The position numbers and the translations under genes were made by a program. Below, one piece after another: positions 21,529-30,104 of a stretch of 64,000 nucleotides of DNA; position 1 is the stretch's first letter, and each line of letters opens with the position of its first letter. The notes under the pieces were generated by a model that made no database searches, was not told where the DNA came from, and saw nothing but the letters and a program-made list of their open reading frames with translations. The DNA comes from Glaciecola sp. 33A (GTDB taxonomy: Bacteria; Pseudomonadota; Gammaproteobacteria; Enterobacterales; Alteromonadaceae): NCBI RefSeq assembly GCF_002836745.1, contig NZ_PJAR01000042.1:310001-374000 (forward strand), given 5' to 3'.

Positions 21529-21918
21529 ATGAAACAAGTTCACGTGGCTGTAGGTGTTGTGCGCAGGGGGAGTACTTTTTTTATATGTAAACGTGCTGAC
21601 CATCAGCATCAAGGCGGCAAGTGGGAGTTTCCAGGTGGCAAAGTAGAGACAGGAGAAAGTGTTGAACAGGCACTTAACAGAGAGCTTCAAGAAGAAATAG
21701 GCATCAGCATTACAGCGTCCTCTCCTCTCATCGAAATAGCGCATGAATACACCGAAAAACGGGTTTTACTGTCTGTTTTGCTGATACATAAATTCAGCGG
21801 TGAACCCTTCGGTAAAGAAGGTCAAATTCATCGCTGGGCGGGTATAGGCGAACTAAATGATATTGATTTTCCTGATGCTAACGTTGCTATCGTTGAAGCT
21901 ATTCTGAATACTCTTTAG
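21529..21918 (+). CDS. mutT: 8-oxo-dGTP pyrophosphatase MutT
   Basis: A Nudix hydrolase that removes 8-oxo-dGTP from the nucleotide pool, preventing A-to-C transversions. 129 residues, same as E. coli. The Nudix box is complete: GGKVETGES followed by RELQEEIGI, matching GX5EX7REUXEEXGU. Its place directly after secA matches E. coli, supporting MutT rather than a generic Nudix protein. It has no thiamine phosphate synthase fusion. The 3' end overlaps the convergent RND gene by 20 bases. Confidence 0.93.
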   Translation: MKQVHVAVGVVRRGSTFFICKRADHQHQGGKWEFPGGKVETGESVEQALNRELQEEIGISITASSPLIEIAHEYTEKRVLLSVLLIHKFSGEPFGKEGQIHRWAGIGELNDIDFPDANVAIVEAILNTL

Positions 21919-24900
21919 CAATAAGCTCTTTTTTAATATTAAAAAACAGACTGTATAATACAGGCACAACACCGAGTGTTAACAACGTGCCAATCGCCAA
22001 ACCAAACGCCAGTGCACTTGCCATGCCGAAAAACAAGGCGTCCTTACTGATAATTAATGGCAGTAAGCCAAGTATTGTAGTGACGGTAGACATCACTATA
22101 GGGCGCAATCTGCGCAGGCAGGCTTGAACTATTGCTTCATACTGATCCACGTTTTCCTTACGCTCTATATCGATTCTATCGATCAAGACAATGGCGTTAT
22201 TGACAATAATCCCAGCTAACGCATATAGACCTAAAATAACCATAAATCCAAAGTTTGCCTGCACGGCGAGTAGGCCAATGACAGCACCTATTAAAATAAG
22301 TGGGACGGTCAGAATAACAATACTGGCACGGCGCAACGAATTAAACTGCGCTATTAGTACTAGCATTACAACGGCTAAACACAGTGGTAAATTGGCGTTA
22401 AGAGATGCTTGAGATTCCTTTGAATCTTTCACCACTCCGTCAAATTCAATACGATGAGCAGGCGGCAGTTTCGCTCTGAGTTTATCAAGTTCTGGCTCTA
22501 AGATGGGCACCATATCTTCAGCCGTCATGTTTAAATTTTTAGCTTCAATCGTAACCGTTCTGAATAAGTTTTCGCGGGCAATTCTTGCGTATTGGGGGCT
22601 AAGGTTAACATCAGCAACTTGCTCTAATGGCACATTCACGTTTCTTGCTGTAGAAAAAACATTAATACCGTATATGCGGCTAATATCATATCTATCCTGG
22701 GCTTGGCCTCGAATAATGATGGGTATTAAATCATCGCCGTCTCGAAACTCAGACACGACGGTGCCCGAGAAAAAGGTTTCTAAAGAGTTAGCCACATCTG
22801 CTGAGGTAACGCCTGCGCGTTTTGCTCTGGCCTGATCGACTTGCACATTAACCTGAGTTATTTTATTTTCCCAGTCATTTTTAATGTCAACCGTACCTTC
22901 CAAATTGCGGAAAATTGCTTCAACTTCTATGGCCACATTGTAAATATAACCTTTGTCAGGCCCTATCACCTGCACATCAATTTTATTCGAATCAGAGGGA
23001 CCTAAAAACATTTTAGTGACACGCGCATTAATCATTGGGAAGCCACTAGCAAAATCTTCACGAAGCTTCCTCATGGTTTCATCTTGGAATTGTCGGTCTG
23101 TTAAGTTAAGCATCACAAAAGCTTTACTAGATTCAGGTGTGATTGGCGTGAGTGATAATACAAATCTCGGACCACCAAAACCGCCATATGCTGCGTAGTT
23201 ATTGACATGGGGGTAGCGCTCTTTATTGTCCAGAAGGTCAAATACCATTTCCAATACGTCCTCTGTCTCATGCATTGAAGAACCTGCAGGTAAATCAATA
23301 TAGGCTAATACTTGAGCACGATCTGAATCCGGAAAGAACTTCACTGGAACCGTCGTCATTACAAGTCCTGCGCCGATAAAAAGCAGGATGGTCCCGGCCA
23401 TGGTAAACGCTCTATATCTCAACACAAAGTGCAAAAGCGCTTTATACACAGGGTTTATAAGATTGAATAAATTGGCGACTTTGGCTTGAATACCCGTCTT
23501 CCTTACCTTTACATCTGTAATAAACCAGTAGCATAAATAAGGTGTCACCATGAGGGATAATAACCATGAAGTGAAAAGTGAATAAATGATCACGATTGAC
23601 ACTGAACGAGTGTATTCGCCAGAGTCACTCTCAGCTAACATTAATGGCAAGAACACCAGCATAGTTGTAACAGAGGAGGTCAGTAAAGGGATTGCTAATG
23701 AACGTCCTATTTCAGACACAATTTGACGACGTTTCTCACCATTTTCTAATCGCTTTTTGAAGTCTTCAGCAACTACAATACCATTATCGACCAGCAAGCC
23801 AAGCGAGATTATAAGGGTTGCTAAGCTCATGCGTTCAAGTGCCATACCACTGAAATTAAGCACAGCGAGCACAATTAAGACAACCGCAGGTACTATCGCA
23901 CCAACAATCAACCCAATGCGAAAACCAAGGAATAAGATAACAACGCCAAGTACAATAGCTAATGTTTGGACCACGTTTATAGATACACCGTCAACCGCAG
24001 CATTGACTTGGTCTGCTTGTCGAGTAATCACTTTAAGGCTAATGCCGGCAGGCATTTGTTGTTCTAAGGTACGCAACATATCTTCTAAGCGAGGTGTATA
24101 TTCAGTCACACTGAAGCGATCGTTTTTAGATATAGCCAATACAATTGCGCGCTCACCATTGAAATAGGCAGTTTGAGATGCAGGTGTTTGAACACTTCGG
24201 TATACCGTTGCGATATCCTCTAAGCGTATTGAGTTATTCGTATTGGGCAGGGTAAAAATAACCTCTTTGATTGATTCAATGCTCGTGAAGTCGCCGCTAG
24301 GAACAATATTAAAGCTCTTGCCGTTTAAATTAATTGTACCCCCAGACCGGATCACGTTTTGTTGCTGCAATATCTCAATTAACTGTGATGGGGACACACC
24401 GAGTTGCGCGGTTTTAACGTCAGAAACCTCAATTACAATATTTTCTTGCTGTGCTCCTAAAATGCTAACTGATTGTGTGCCTTCAACCGTGTACATCATG
24501 TCCCGAGCGTGTTGCGCCATGTCGTACATATCGCCCATTAAAATACCTTCATCGGCCTGCAGAGCAACCGTCAATATCGCAACATCACCAAAGTTATCAT
24601 TGATAAAATGGGGGAGTGTTCCTTCAGGGAATTGGCTTTTTACTTTCTCTAATTCATTTCGGACTTTATCCCAAATTTGGTCAAGGTCGTAATAGCGATC
24701 GTATAAGTCAACATAAACAACAGATGTGCCGTGCATGGAAATTGAACGAATTTCTTCAACCTCATCGACATTGCGAACCCCTTCTTCAACTGTTTTAGTG
24801 ATCAGGAGTTCTATTTTTTCAGCCGGCATACCGGGAAAATGGGTGGTGATAACCGCTTCGCGAACTTTAATTGAAGGGTCTTCTTGCGCCGGCAATGAAA

Positions 24901-24994
24901 AGTAGCTAAAACCACCAAACAACATCAATGACAATACCGCAGTCATCACTAAACGGTTATAGGTTAAACCAATATCAGATAAATTCATTTTCAT
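21899..24994 (-). CDS. RND family efflux transporter, inner membrane subunit
   Basis: A proton-driven RND pump (AcrB superfamily) of 1031 residues, twelve predicted membrane segments and two large periplasmic loops. The N-terminus lacks the AcrB-type FF start and reads MNLSDIGLTYNRLVM. In membrane segment 4 the AcrB aspartate pair D407-D408 is replaced by DN (LVDNGIVVAEDF, near residue 402). The AcrB Lys940 position is Asn (GIIVNNAIVLID, near 932), while the Arg971 position (RLRPIVMSTVT) is kept. Such variation occurs in RND subgroups distant from AcrB, and the substrate cannot be predicted. It is in operon with the adaptor gene 5 bases upstream; no TolC-like gene is nearby. Confidence 0.92.
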   Translation of the reverse strand: MKMNLSDIGLTYNRLVMTAVLSLMLFGGFSYFSLPAQEDPSIKVREAVITTHFPGMPAEKIELLITKTVEEGVRNVDEVEEIRSISMHGTSVVYVDLYDRYYDLDQIWDKVRNELEKVKSQFPEGTLPHFINDNFGDVAILTVALQADEGILMGDMYDMAQHARDMMYTVEGTQSVSILGAQQENIVIEVSDVKTAQLGVSPSQLIEILQQQNVIRSGGTINLNGKSFNIVPSGDFTSIESIKEVIFTLPNTNNSIRLEDIATVYRSVQTPASQTAYFNGERAIVLAISKNDRFSVTEYTPRLEDMLRTLEQQMPAGISLKVITRQADQVNAAVDGVSINVVQTLAIVLGVVILFLGFRIGLIVGAIVPAVVLIVLAVLNFSGMALERMSLATLIISLGLLVDNGIVVAEDFKKRLENGEKRRQIVSEIGRSLAIPLLTSSVTTMLVFLPLMLAESDSGEYTRSVSIVIIYSLFTSWLLSLMVTPYLCYWFITDVKVRKTGIQAKVANLFNLINPVYKALLHFVLRYRAFTMAGTILLFIGAGLVMTTVPVKFFPDSDRAQVLAYIDLPAGSSMHETEDVLEMVFDLLDNKERYPHVNNYAAYGGFGGPRFVLSLTPITPESSKAFVMLNLTDRQFQDETMRKLREDFASGFPMINARVTKMFLGPSDSNKIDVQVIGPDKGYIYNVAIEVEAIFRNLEGTVDIKNDWENKITQVNVQVDQARAKRAGVTSADVANSLETFFSGTVVSEFRDGDDLIPIIIRGQAQDRYDISRIYGINVFSTARNVNVPLEQVADVNLSPQYARIARENLFRTVTIEAKNLNMTAEDMVPILEPELDKLRAKLPPAHRIEFDGVVKDSKESQASLNANLPLCLAVVMLVLIAQFNSLRRASIVILTVPLILIGAVIGLLAVQANFGFMVILGLYALAGIIVNNAIVLIDRIDIERKENVDQYEAIVQACLRRLRPIVMSTVTTILGLLPLIISKDALFFGMASALAFGLAIGTLLTLGVVPVLYSLFFNIKKELIAKEYSE

Positions 24995-24999
24995 TACTT

Positions 25000-26274
25000 C
25001 TATTGGTTATATATTTGGGTTGAGGTCTCAACTGCCGAAATAGCTTGTTCGGGTCGTAAAAAGTCGAGGCCAGTTTTCACTATTCGCAATTCAGTAAGAA
25101 GGGCTATATCGGGTTGCTGCTTGAATTTAATAATCGCGGTTTGGGGTTTCAATTCAACAATTTCAATATAGTACTTCTTTGCTATCGCATTCAGCTCGTT
25201 GTTCACACTTTTGGTGTAGACAGGTGTGTCCTTGTTAGTTTCCTTGTTAGTTATCGCATTCAGCTCGTTGTTCACGCTTTTGGTGTAGACAGGTGTGTCG
25301 GTGTTAGTTAATTTTGTTGTTTGGATTGCGACGAAGTATAGATAGGGGCCGGACTTGTCGGTGGTGAATGCGCTGAAAGGGACTTCATAATATTCGTCAG
25401 TTGTGAACAAACTGCTGACCGACAAGATAATTTCAGCCGACATACCTGGATAGAAACCAGTGTGGTTGTCATTTAATGTAATGGTAATCGGAAACGCATT
25501 TGCAATAGACGCTTGCGCGCCAATTTCGGTGAGCGTTGCAGGGTAAGTTGTCGATGCACTAAGGGATGGCACAATCACACTTACTTGGTCAAAAAGTGAA
25601 ACCTTACTGATCCAGCCTTCAGGTATTGCTGCGTTGACCTCCAAGTTTGCATTGCCTTGAATGCTAATTACCGGAGCGCCAAGACTCACTTGCTGCGAAG
25701 GTTCTACAAAACGGGCTGATACGCGTCCTGAGTAAGGTGCCACGAGGATTGTGTCTGACAAGTTCTCAGTTGCTATGGCCAACGAACTTTTCGCCACCTC
25801 GGTGCGCTGCTTGGCAATATCAAAGTTAGCGAGAGCATTGTCGAATGCGGCTTGTGATACCAGGCCTTGTCGCCTGAGTGTTTTGTTTCTTTCAAATGTT
25901 TGCTTGGCATCAACTAATGCTGCGGTGGCTTCACCTAAAGCGCTCTTGTTTTGCTGAACTGCCAGCACATACACTGCTTTATCTAATTCAGCGAGCACGT
26001 CACCTTTGTTGAAAGATTGGCCCAGATCGACATACATTGCAGAAATAACACCGGTTACTTCAAATGAAATCGATACAGCGTCTGCAGCTTGAAGGGTACC
26101 AGTTAGGTGTCTTTTTACGACATCTGATGCGGTTAATAGCTTAGTCGTCCAGACTTTTTTAGGCAGCTCACTTTTAGTCGTGCTGCTTTGCTGCATATTC
26201 TTTTCAGATCCTGAGCAAGCACTCAATATAAAAATTGCAGTGACTACTAGTGTGGCGATTTGTGTAAAACGCAT
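25000..26274 (-). CDS. RND efflux periplasmic adaptor lipoprotein
   Basis: A membrane fusion protein linking the RND pump to an outer-membrane channel. The start at 26274 follows AAAGGA; the frame is open 15 codons further upstream without support. The N-terminus has a lipobox (FILSAC), so it should be acylated on Cys near residue 20. About 424 residues: a lipoyl/barrel-sandwich half, an alpha-hairpin (residues about 95-165), the second lipoyl half with ILVAPYSGRVS, a beta-barrel domain, and a C-terminal part interrupted by a repeated peptide. TPVYTKSVNNELNAI occurs twice with a 23-residue period, from a 69-base tandem duplication; it should form an extended loop. Confidence 0.9.
   Translation of the reverse strand: MRFTQIATLVVTAIFILSACSGSEKNMQQSSTTKSELPKKVWTTKLLTASDVVKRHLTGTLQAADAVSISFEVTGVISAMYVDLGQSFNKGDVLAELDKAVYVLAVQQNKSALGEATAALVDAKQTFERNKTLRRQGLVSQAAFDNALANFDIAKQRTEVAKSSLAIATENLSDTILVAPYSGRVSARFVEPSQQVSLGAPVISIQGNANLEVNAAIPEGWISKVSLFDQVSVIVPSLSASTTYPATLTEIGAQASIANAFPITITLNDNHTGFYPGMSAEIILSVSSLFTTDEYYEVPFSAFTTDKSGPYLYFVAIQTTKLTNTDTPVYTKSVNNELNAITNKETNKDTPVYTKSVNNELNAIAKKYYIEIVELKPQTAIIKFKQQPDIALLTELRIVKTGLDFLRPEQAISAVETSTQIYNQ
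25183..25309 (-). repeat. 69-base tandem duplication inside the adaptor gene
   Basis: The 58-base segment at 25183-25240 recurs at 25252-25309 with only a few mismatches, in frame (period 69 bases, 23 residues). A 12-base sub-repeat (CCTTGTTAGTTT) lies at the junction. The near-identity suggests recent duplication by slippage or unequal crossing-over. Confidence 0.9.
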
Positions 26275-26429
26275 TATCTTTCCTTTAACTAAAGCGGCTG
26301 TTTTATCTTTTAATATCAATTAACTGCTAATCATATATCGGGTTTATTACGTACTCTATTTCATTGTTGAGTCTGCTCTAAACCTAGCATGTACAAGCAA
26401 TTTAAATAAATTGTTGATATTGATTATTA

Positions 26430-26448
26430 GTACTGTACAGTACAGTAC
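26430..26448. promoter_or_regulatory. Palindromic operator between the tetR gene and the RND operon
   Basis: GTACTGTAC, a central A, then GTACAGTAC form a perfect 19-base palindrome. It lies in the 326-base divergent region between the adaptor gene and the TetR-family gene. TetR dimers bind such palindromes, so this is the likely operator controlling one or both transcripts. The rest of the region shows no other clear structure. Confidence 0.75.
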
Positions 26449-26600
26449 CATAAGGTTTTGCATTTGTCAGTATACAAAAGTAACATGACGGAAATTTAAT
26501 AATCCGCAGCTGAAGCGCTTACGCGGCACTAATAAAGGTAGGAACGTGTACTTGAAAATCTGTAATATAATGAAGAGAGTTTTAAATATGAGCCATAAAT

Positions 26601-27215
26601 ATGAGTCGTAAAGACGCTGAATGCCGAATTTTAGCGGCTGCGAGAAGCCTATTCTTTGAATTTGGAGTGCCAGCGGTAACCACTGATATGTTAGCTAAAG
26701 CAGCAAAAACCTCAAAAATGACCTTATATAAGTATTTCGAGAATAAAGAAGTGTTGTTAGAAGCGGTCGTAACACAAGAGGTTGCTAGGATTTACGAGCC
26801 TTCAAAAGTGGAAGTACACAGCCAAGTAGATTATCAAAACATGCTGCAATCATTTTGCGTGAACGTCGTTAATATTATTTTTGACCCGCAAATTGTGCGC
26901 TTTGATCAGTTGATGATTAGTCAGGCATTGTCGAATAAAGAAATGTCGCAAGAGCATTACAAGCGATGTTATTTACCCGCTATACAAGAACTCGTGCGCC
27001 TGATAAAGAATGGGCAAAAGCAGCAGTATTTGAAAACGGCGCAACCACCTGAGGATATTGCTGATATGGTTTTATCCTCTATTTCCGGGTTAACTTACAC
27101 TAAAGCACTGTTTGGTTTTCCAATTACCAAAGATAATATTGAAGCCAAGGTAGTCAATGTATTGAATATTCTATTTAGTGCTAATGACACACCACTACCC
27201 AAAATCACGGAATAG
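26601..27215 (+). CDS. TetR family transcriptional regulator
   Basis: 204 residues. The N-terminal helix-turn-helix (about residues 5-50) reads AARSLFFEFGVPAVTTDMLA then SKMTLYKYFENKEVLLEAV, a typical TetR signature. The C-terminal ligand domain resembles the AefR-like group (ending in GLTYTKALFGFP), but no ligand can be named. It is divergent from the RND adaptor gene, with a 19-base palindrome between them, so it is most likely the local repressor of the pump. It converges on the aspartoacylase gene with a 10-base gap. Confidence 0.93.
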   Translation: MSRKDAECRILAAARSLFFEFGVPAVTTDMLAKAAKTSKMTLYKYFENKEVLLEAVVTQEVARIYEPSKVEVHSQVDYQNMLQSFCVNVVNIIFDPQIVRFDQLMISQALSNKEMSQEHYKRCYLPAIQELVRLIKNGQKQQYLKTAQPPEDIADMVLSSISGLTYTKALFGFPITKDNIEAKVVNVLNILFSANDTPLPKITE

Positions 27216-27225
27216 TTCCTCAAGC

Positions 27226-28125
27226 TCAAATAAGCGTTTTTGTTGATAGTGCGAAGGCAATATTGAGGTGATAATAGGCTGATTCACCAATAAAGTGAGG
27301 ATAGACCTTGTCCTCGCCTTCCCAGCCTAGCGTCCTCCCTGCAAACGTTAAAAAGGTAGGTTCGCCACTATTTAAGACCGTAAAATCATTGTTTTGCAGA
27401 CTGGGGTGTATCATTGCCAACTTTTTTCCTGCCGAACATAGTGGAAAATAAACTTCTTCAGTTAAGCGAAAAGCCTCGACAACGTCTAATTCACCGAGTG
27501 TCTGCTTGTTCCAAAGGTCACAAAAAGTGATCACCAGTTTTGTCATTTCCTCAGTTTGCAAATAGGCTGCAGGCCTAAGCACATTCTGCGGTTGTGGGCC
27601 AACTTCAATCATAATACCGGCTTTGCCAATGGTGCATAAATAGGGGTGCTGTTTATAGGGAATATGGTCTTCAATAAGAATAATTGCGTCTGGCATATTG
27701 GCTTTCACATATCGAGCCATTTGCTGATGAAACTCATCAGATTGTAAAATGATTAAGGTTGGCCCCATATTGCTGGTGGTATTGTGAATATCAATAACAA
27801 GGTCTCTGGTCGGTTCATACTTTGGGCCAAAGGTGAGGTTAAACTCAATGGCCAGTTGATGCTCCAAATTGTCACCAGTCAATACGCTCAGCTTTTCTCG
27901 GCTAAATTGTCGATTCAGATCTTCCTCAACAAAACGGGCTCGTTTTGCAACAGCAAGTGTGTTTACGATTGCCAACTCGATATCAATATCAGTAGTTTGC
28001 GCCACTAACTGAGCGTGTATTTGCGCATTACTTTGTAGGTTTCTTAGGTATTCGATACCCGACATTTCATTACCATGTGTACCCGCGGTAATTAAGATTT
28101 TTTTTATTACAGCATGTTCTGACAT
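27226..28125 (-). CDS. Aspartoacylase / succinylglutamate desuccinylase family zinc hydrolase
   Basis: A zinc carboxypeptidase-like enzyme of the AstE/AspA family that cleaves N-acyl amino acids. 299 residues. Zinc ligands are visible: GTHGNEMSG (His and Glu, near residue 16) and a later His in VIDIHNTTSNMG (near 113). The substrate-arginine region RFVEEDLNRQF and the catalytic glutamate in IEVGPQPQ match aspartoacylase more closely than AstE. The likely substrate is N-acetylaspartate or another N-acyl amino acid, but this is inferred. It has no ast genes nearby and belongs to the accessory block between mutT and yacG. Confidence 0.85.
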   Translation of the reverse strand: MSEHAVIKKILITAGTHGNEMSGIEYLRNLQSNAQIHAQLVAQTTDIDIELAIVNTLAVAKRARFVEEDLNRQFSREKLSVLTGDNLEHQLAIEFNLTFGPKYEPTRDLVIDIHNTTSNMGPTLIILQSDEFHQQMARYVKANMPDAIILIEDHIPYKQHPYLCTIGKAGIMIEVGPQPQNVLRPAAYLQTEEMTKLVITFCDLWNKQTLGELDVVEAFRLTEEVYFPLCSAGKKLAMIHPSLQNNDFTVLNSGEPTFLTFAGRTLGWEGEDKVYPHFIGESAYYHLNIAFALSTKTLI

Positions 28126-28220
28126 TGACTGATTTACCTTGATAAATGATTAGACTAAAGAAGCCGTTTTGTTGGGTAAGAACACGAGTTGGAACAAACG
28201 TAACAAACAAAATTAACGCG

Positions 28221-28460
28221 TCAGTTATTAAAAAAGTCTTGTTCTTGTTGCGCAAGCATTTCCTCTATATCTTCTATATCGATATTCATATCGGGTACAG
28301 AGGTTTCAGCATCTTTATTTGCACCTGAAGGGATGGCGTTTTCTTCGTTAGCCCATTGGCCTAAATCGATTAATTGACAACGCTTGGTACAAAACGGTCG
28401 AAACTCGTTTTGAGTTGACCATTGAACTTCTTTTTTACAGGTAGGACAGTTTACTTTCAT
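28221..28460 (-). CDS. yacG: DNA gyrase inhibitor YacG
   Basis: A small zinc protein, 79 residues. The four-cysteine zinc knuckle [10 protein letters not shown] and [15 protein letters not shown] occupies residues 5-40, followed by an acidic tail ([16 protein letters not shown]). In E. coli YacG binds GyrB and inhibits gyrase. It heads a likely operon with zapD and coaE, 39 bases downstream of zapD, as in E. coli. Confidence 0.93.
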   Translation of the reverse strand: MKVNCPTCKKEVQWSTQNEFRPFCTKRCQLIDLGQWANEENAIPSGANKDAETSVPDMNIDIEDIEEMLAQQEQDFFNN

Positions 28461-28499
28461 ATTATTATCTAACTATTTGGTTGAAATGTTGAGGATATG

Positions 28500-29252
28500 C
28501 TAACAACACGCAATTTCAAATTTAATATCGCTTTTCACGCCGCCGGCTGACCCTTGGTCAGGAACCAGTTGCATGAATCGAATACCATATCGATATTTAT
28601 TGCCACTTAATACCGGGAAGTAGCCCTGACTGTTAGAGCAACGCACACGAATAAGATCAACTTTATCAGTGACTATACCTTGATAAAACCCATTGGTAGC
28701 GGCAACTTCTGCATAGCGCCCGCGTTCGCGCAGGTACTGCATAAGCAGTGTAATATTCTCACGCACTATTATTAAATGTTTTTCCCACGCGGCAATGTCC
28801 GCGTTACGCACGTCTTTACTTTGTTTAAGCCAACAAAATAAATGCGGTAAATCAAAGCTGGTTGCACCGCCAGGGATCGAAAAACGCTGTCGAATACTGC
28901 TGAGGAAACGGTCATCTTTTAAATTTGAACCCAGTTTATTGGTGCGCTTGAGCTCTGATAATAAACTATGTAGCTTTTTAAGAGCGACCTCAAGGGCCCC
29001 AGTATCGATGTTTGGATGACTTGACCAATGTACTAGATTCTTTTCATGTACATCGATATCACGAATAAAGTCAGTACGCACATCCAAACGCTCAAGTAGG
29101 TCTAACAGAGTGAAAAAAACATCGAAAAAATGCAAGCTTTCAAACTCATTATCGAAAGTTGCAGCGTGATCCAGTTGTTTGAAAAGCTGTTCTAATCGCA
29201 AATAGTTTCGCACTTTTTCGCAAAGTGGAAATTCGTAGACTGCGACGGGCAT
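28500..29252 (-). CDS. zapD: Z-ring associated protein ZapD
   Basis: ZapD (YacF) bundles FtsZ protofilaments by binding the FtsZ C-terminal peptide. 250 residues, near the E. coli length of 247. The start has AGGAG 7 bases upstream. Recognisable family stretches are YEFPLCEKVRNYLRLEQLF near the N-terminus, RQRFSIPGGATSFDLP near residue 125, and ISFELACC-like KFEIACC at the C-terminus. It lies between coaE and yacG exactly as in E. coli. Confidence 0.94.
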   Translation of the reverse strand: MPVAVYEFPLCEKVRNYLRLEQLFKQLDHAATFDNEFESLHFFDVFFTLLDLLERLDVRTDFIRDIDVHEKNLVHWSSHPNIDTGALEVALKKLHSLLSELKRTNKLGSNLKDDRFLSSIRQRFSIPGGATSFDLPHLFCWLKQSKDVRNADIAAWEKHLIIVRENITLLMQYLRERGRYAEVAATNGFYQGIVTDKVDLIRVRCSNSQGYFPVLSGNKYRYGIRFMQLVPDQGSAGGVKSDIKFEIACC

Positions 29253-29292
29253 TTAGCTCTCCTAGTTGTTGGCATTCTGGGTTTGACACAGC

Positions 29293-29901
29293 TTACAGGG
29301 TTTTGTTCAAAATGTTTAGGTAGATTTGATGTAAATCCTTTACTTGTGTATTCAGCCAATCGAGGTCTCTGTGGTTCAATATAACGTCATCGGCTGCCGC
29401 TAACCTGTCTGTGCGAGACGCTTGCGATGCTATTATACTCTCAATTATGACTTGCTCACTCTTATCTCTAGCGATTGCCCGTTTAAGTTGAGTTGCCTCA
29501 TCAATATCAACTACGAGTGTGCGGTCAACCATATTGTTGAGTTTGTTCTCTACCAGCAAAGGAACACTTAAAATACAATAAGGCGATTTGGCGTTGTTGG
29601 TTTGTAACGCCATTTGTTGGCGAATAAGAGGATGTAACAGGGCGTTTAGCCATTCTTTTTTTGCGCTGTCTGAGAACACAATACGGCGAAGTTTCTGTCT
29701 GTCGAGGTCTAAATTGGATGTTAGGATGTCTTCGCCGAACTGCTTGACAATCGCCATAAATCCGGGCGTATCTTTGGCAACAACATCTCGAGCAATGACA
29801 TCGGCATCAATAATGTCGATACCGAAACTAGCAAACTGATCGCTGACCGTGGTTTTACCTGACGCAATGCCACCAGTGAGTCCTATTACCAATTCGCTCA
29901 T
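29293..29901 (-). CDS. coaE: Dephospho-CoA kinase
   Basis: Catalyses the last step of coenzyme A synthesis, phosphorylating dephospho-CoA at the 3'-hydroxyl. 202 residues, the normal size. The P-loop GLTGGIASGKTTV (residues 6-18), the IDADVIARDVV motif near 32 and the LLHPLIRQQM motif near 88 are all present. Gene order pilD-coaE-zapD-yacG on this strand is common in gammaproteobacteria and suggests one transcript. Confidence 0.96.
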   Translation of the reverse strand: MSELVIGLTGGIASGKTTVSDQFASFGIDIIDADVIARDVVAKDTPGFMAIVKQFGEDILTSNLDLDRQKLRRIVFSDSAKKEWLNALLHPLIRQQMALQTNNAKSPYCILSVPLLVENKLNNMVDRTLVVDIDEATQLKRAIARDKSEQVIIESIIASQASRTDRLAAADDVILNHRDLDWLNTQVKDLHQIYLNILNKTL

Positions 29902-29987
29902 TTATCATTCTCGCTATAGATGTAATAGTAGGTTAACCAATCCACGCTCTTTATGCACGTTCTTAACTAATGCTCTTGTTTCAAGCT

Positions 29988-30031
29988 CTCTATTCATTCT
30001 CTCTTCATTCTCTATCCATTCTCTATCCATT
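29988..30031. repeat. Four tandem 11-base units between coaE and pilD
   Basis: Four direct copies of CTCTATYCATT (11 bases each: CTCTATTCATT, CTCTCTTCATT, and two identical CTCTATCCATT) lie in the 203-base pilD-coaE gap. The last two units are identical. No gene is seen in this gap. Confidence 0.85.
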
Positions 30032-30104
30032 CTTTTTACTTGGTAAGATTGAAGACAAGATGAATAATAACTGCTCAAGAGTAGGTGTGTCGGTACAGTG
30101 TGTT

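Noticed and set aside
22191-24692. Several plus-strand frames opposite the RND pump gene
   Set aside because: They are antisense to a well supported 1031-residue gene and show no family features.
28146-28328. Plus-strand frame opposite yacG
   Set aside because: It is antisense to yacG and its tail, with no family similarity.
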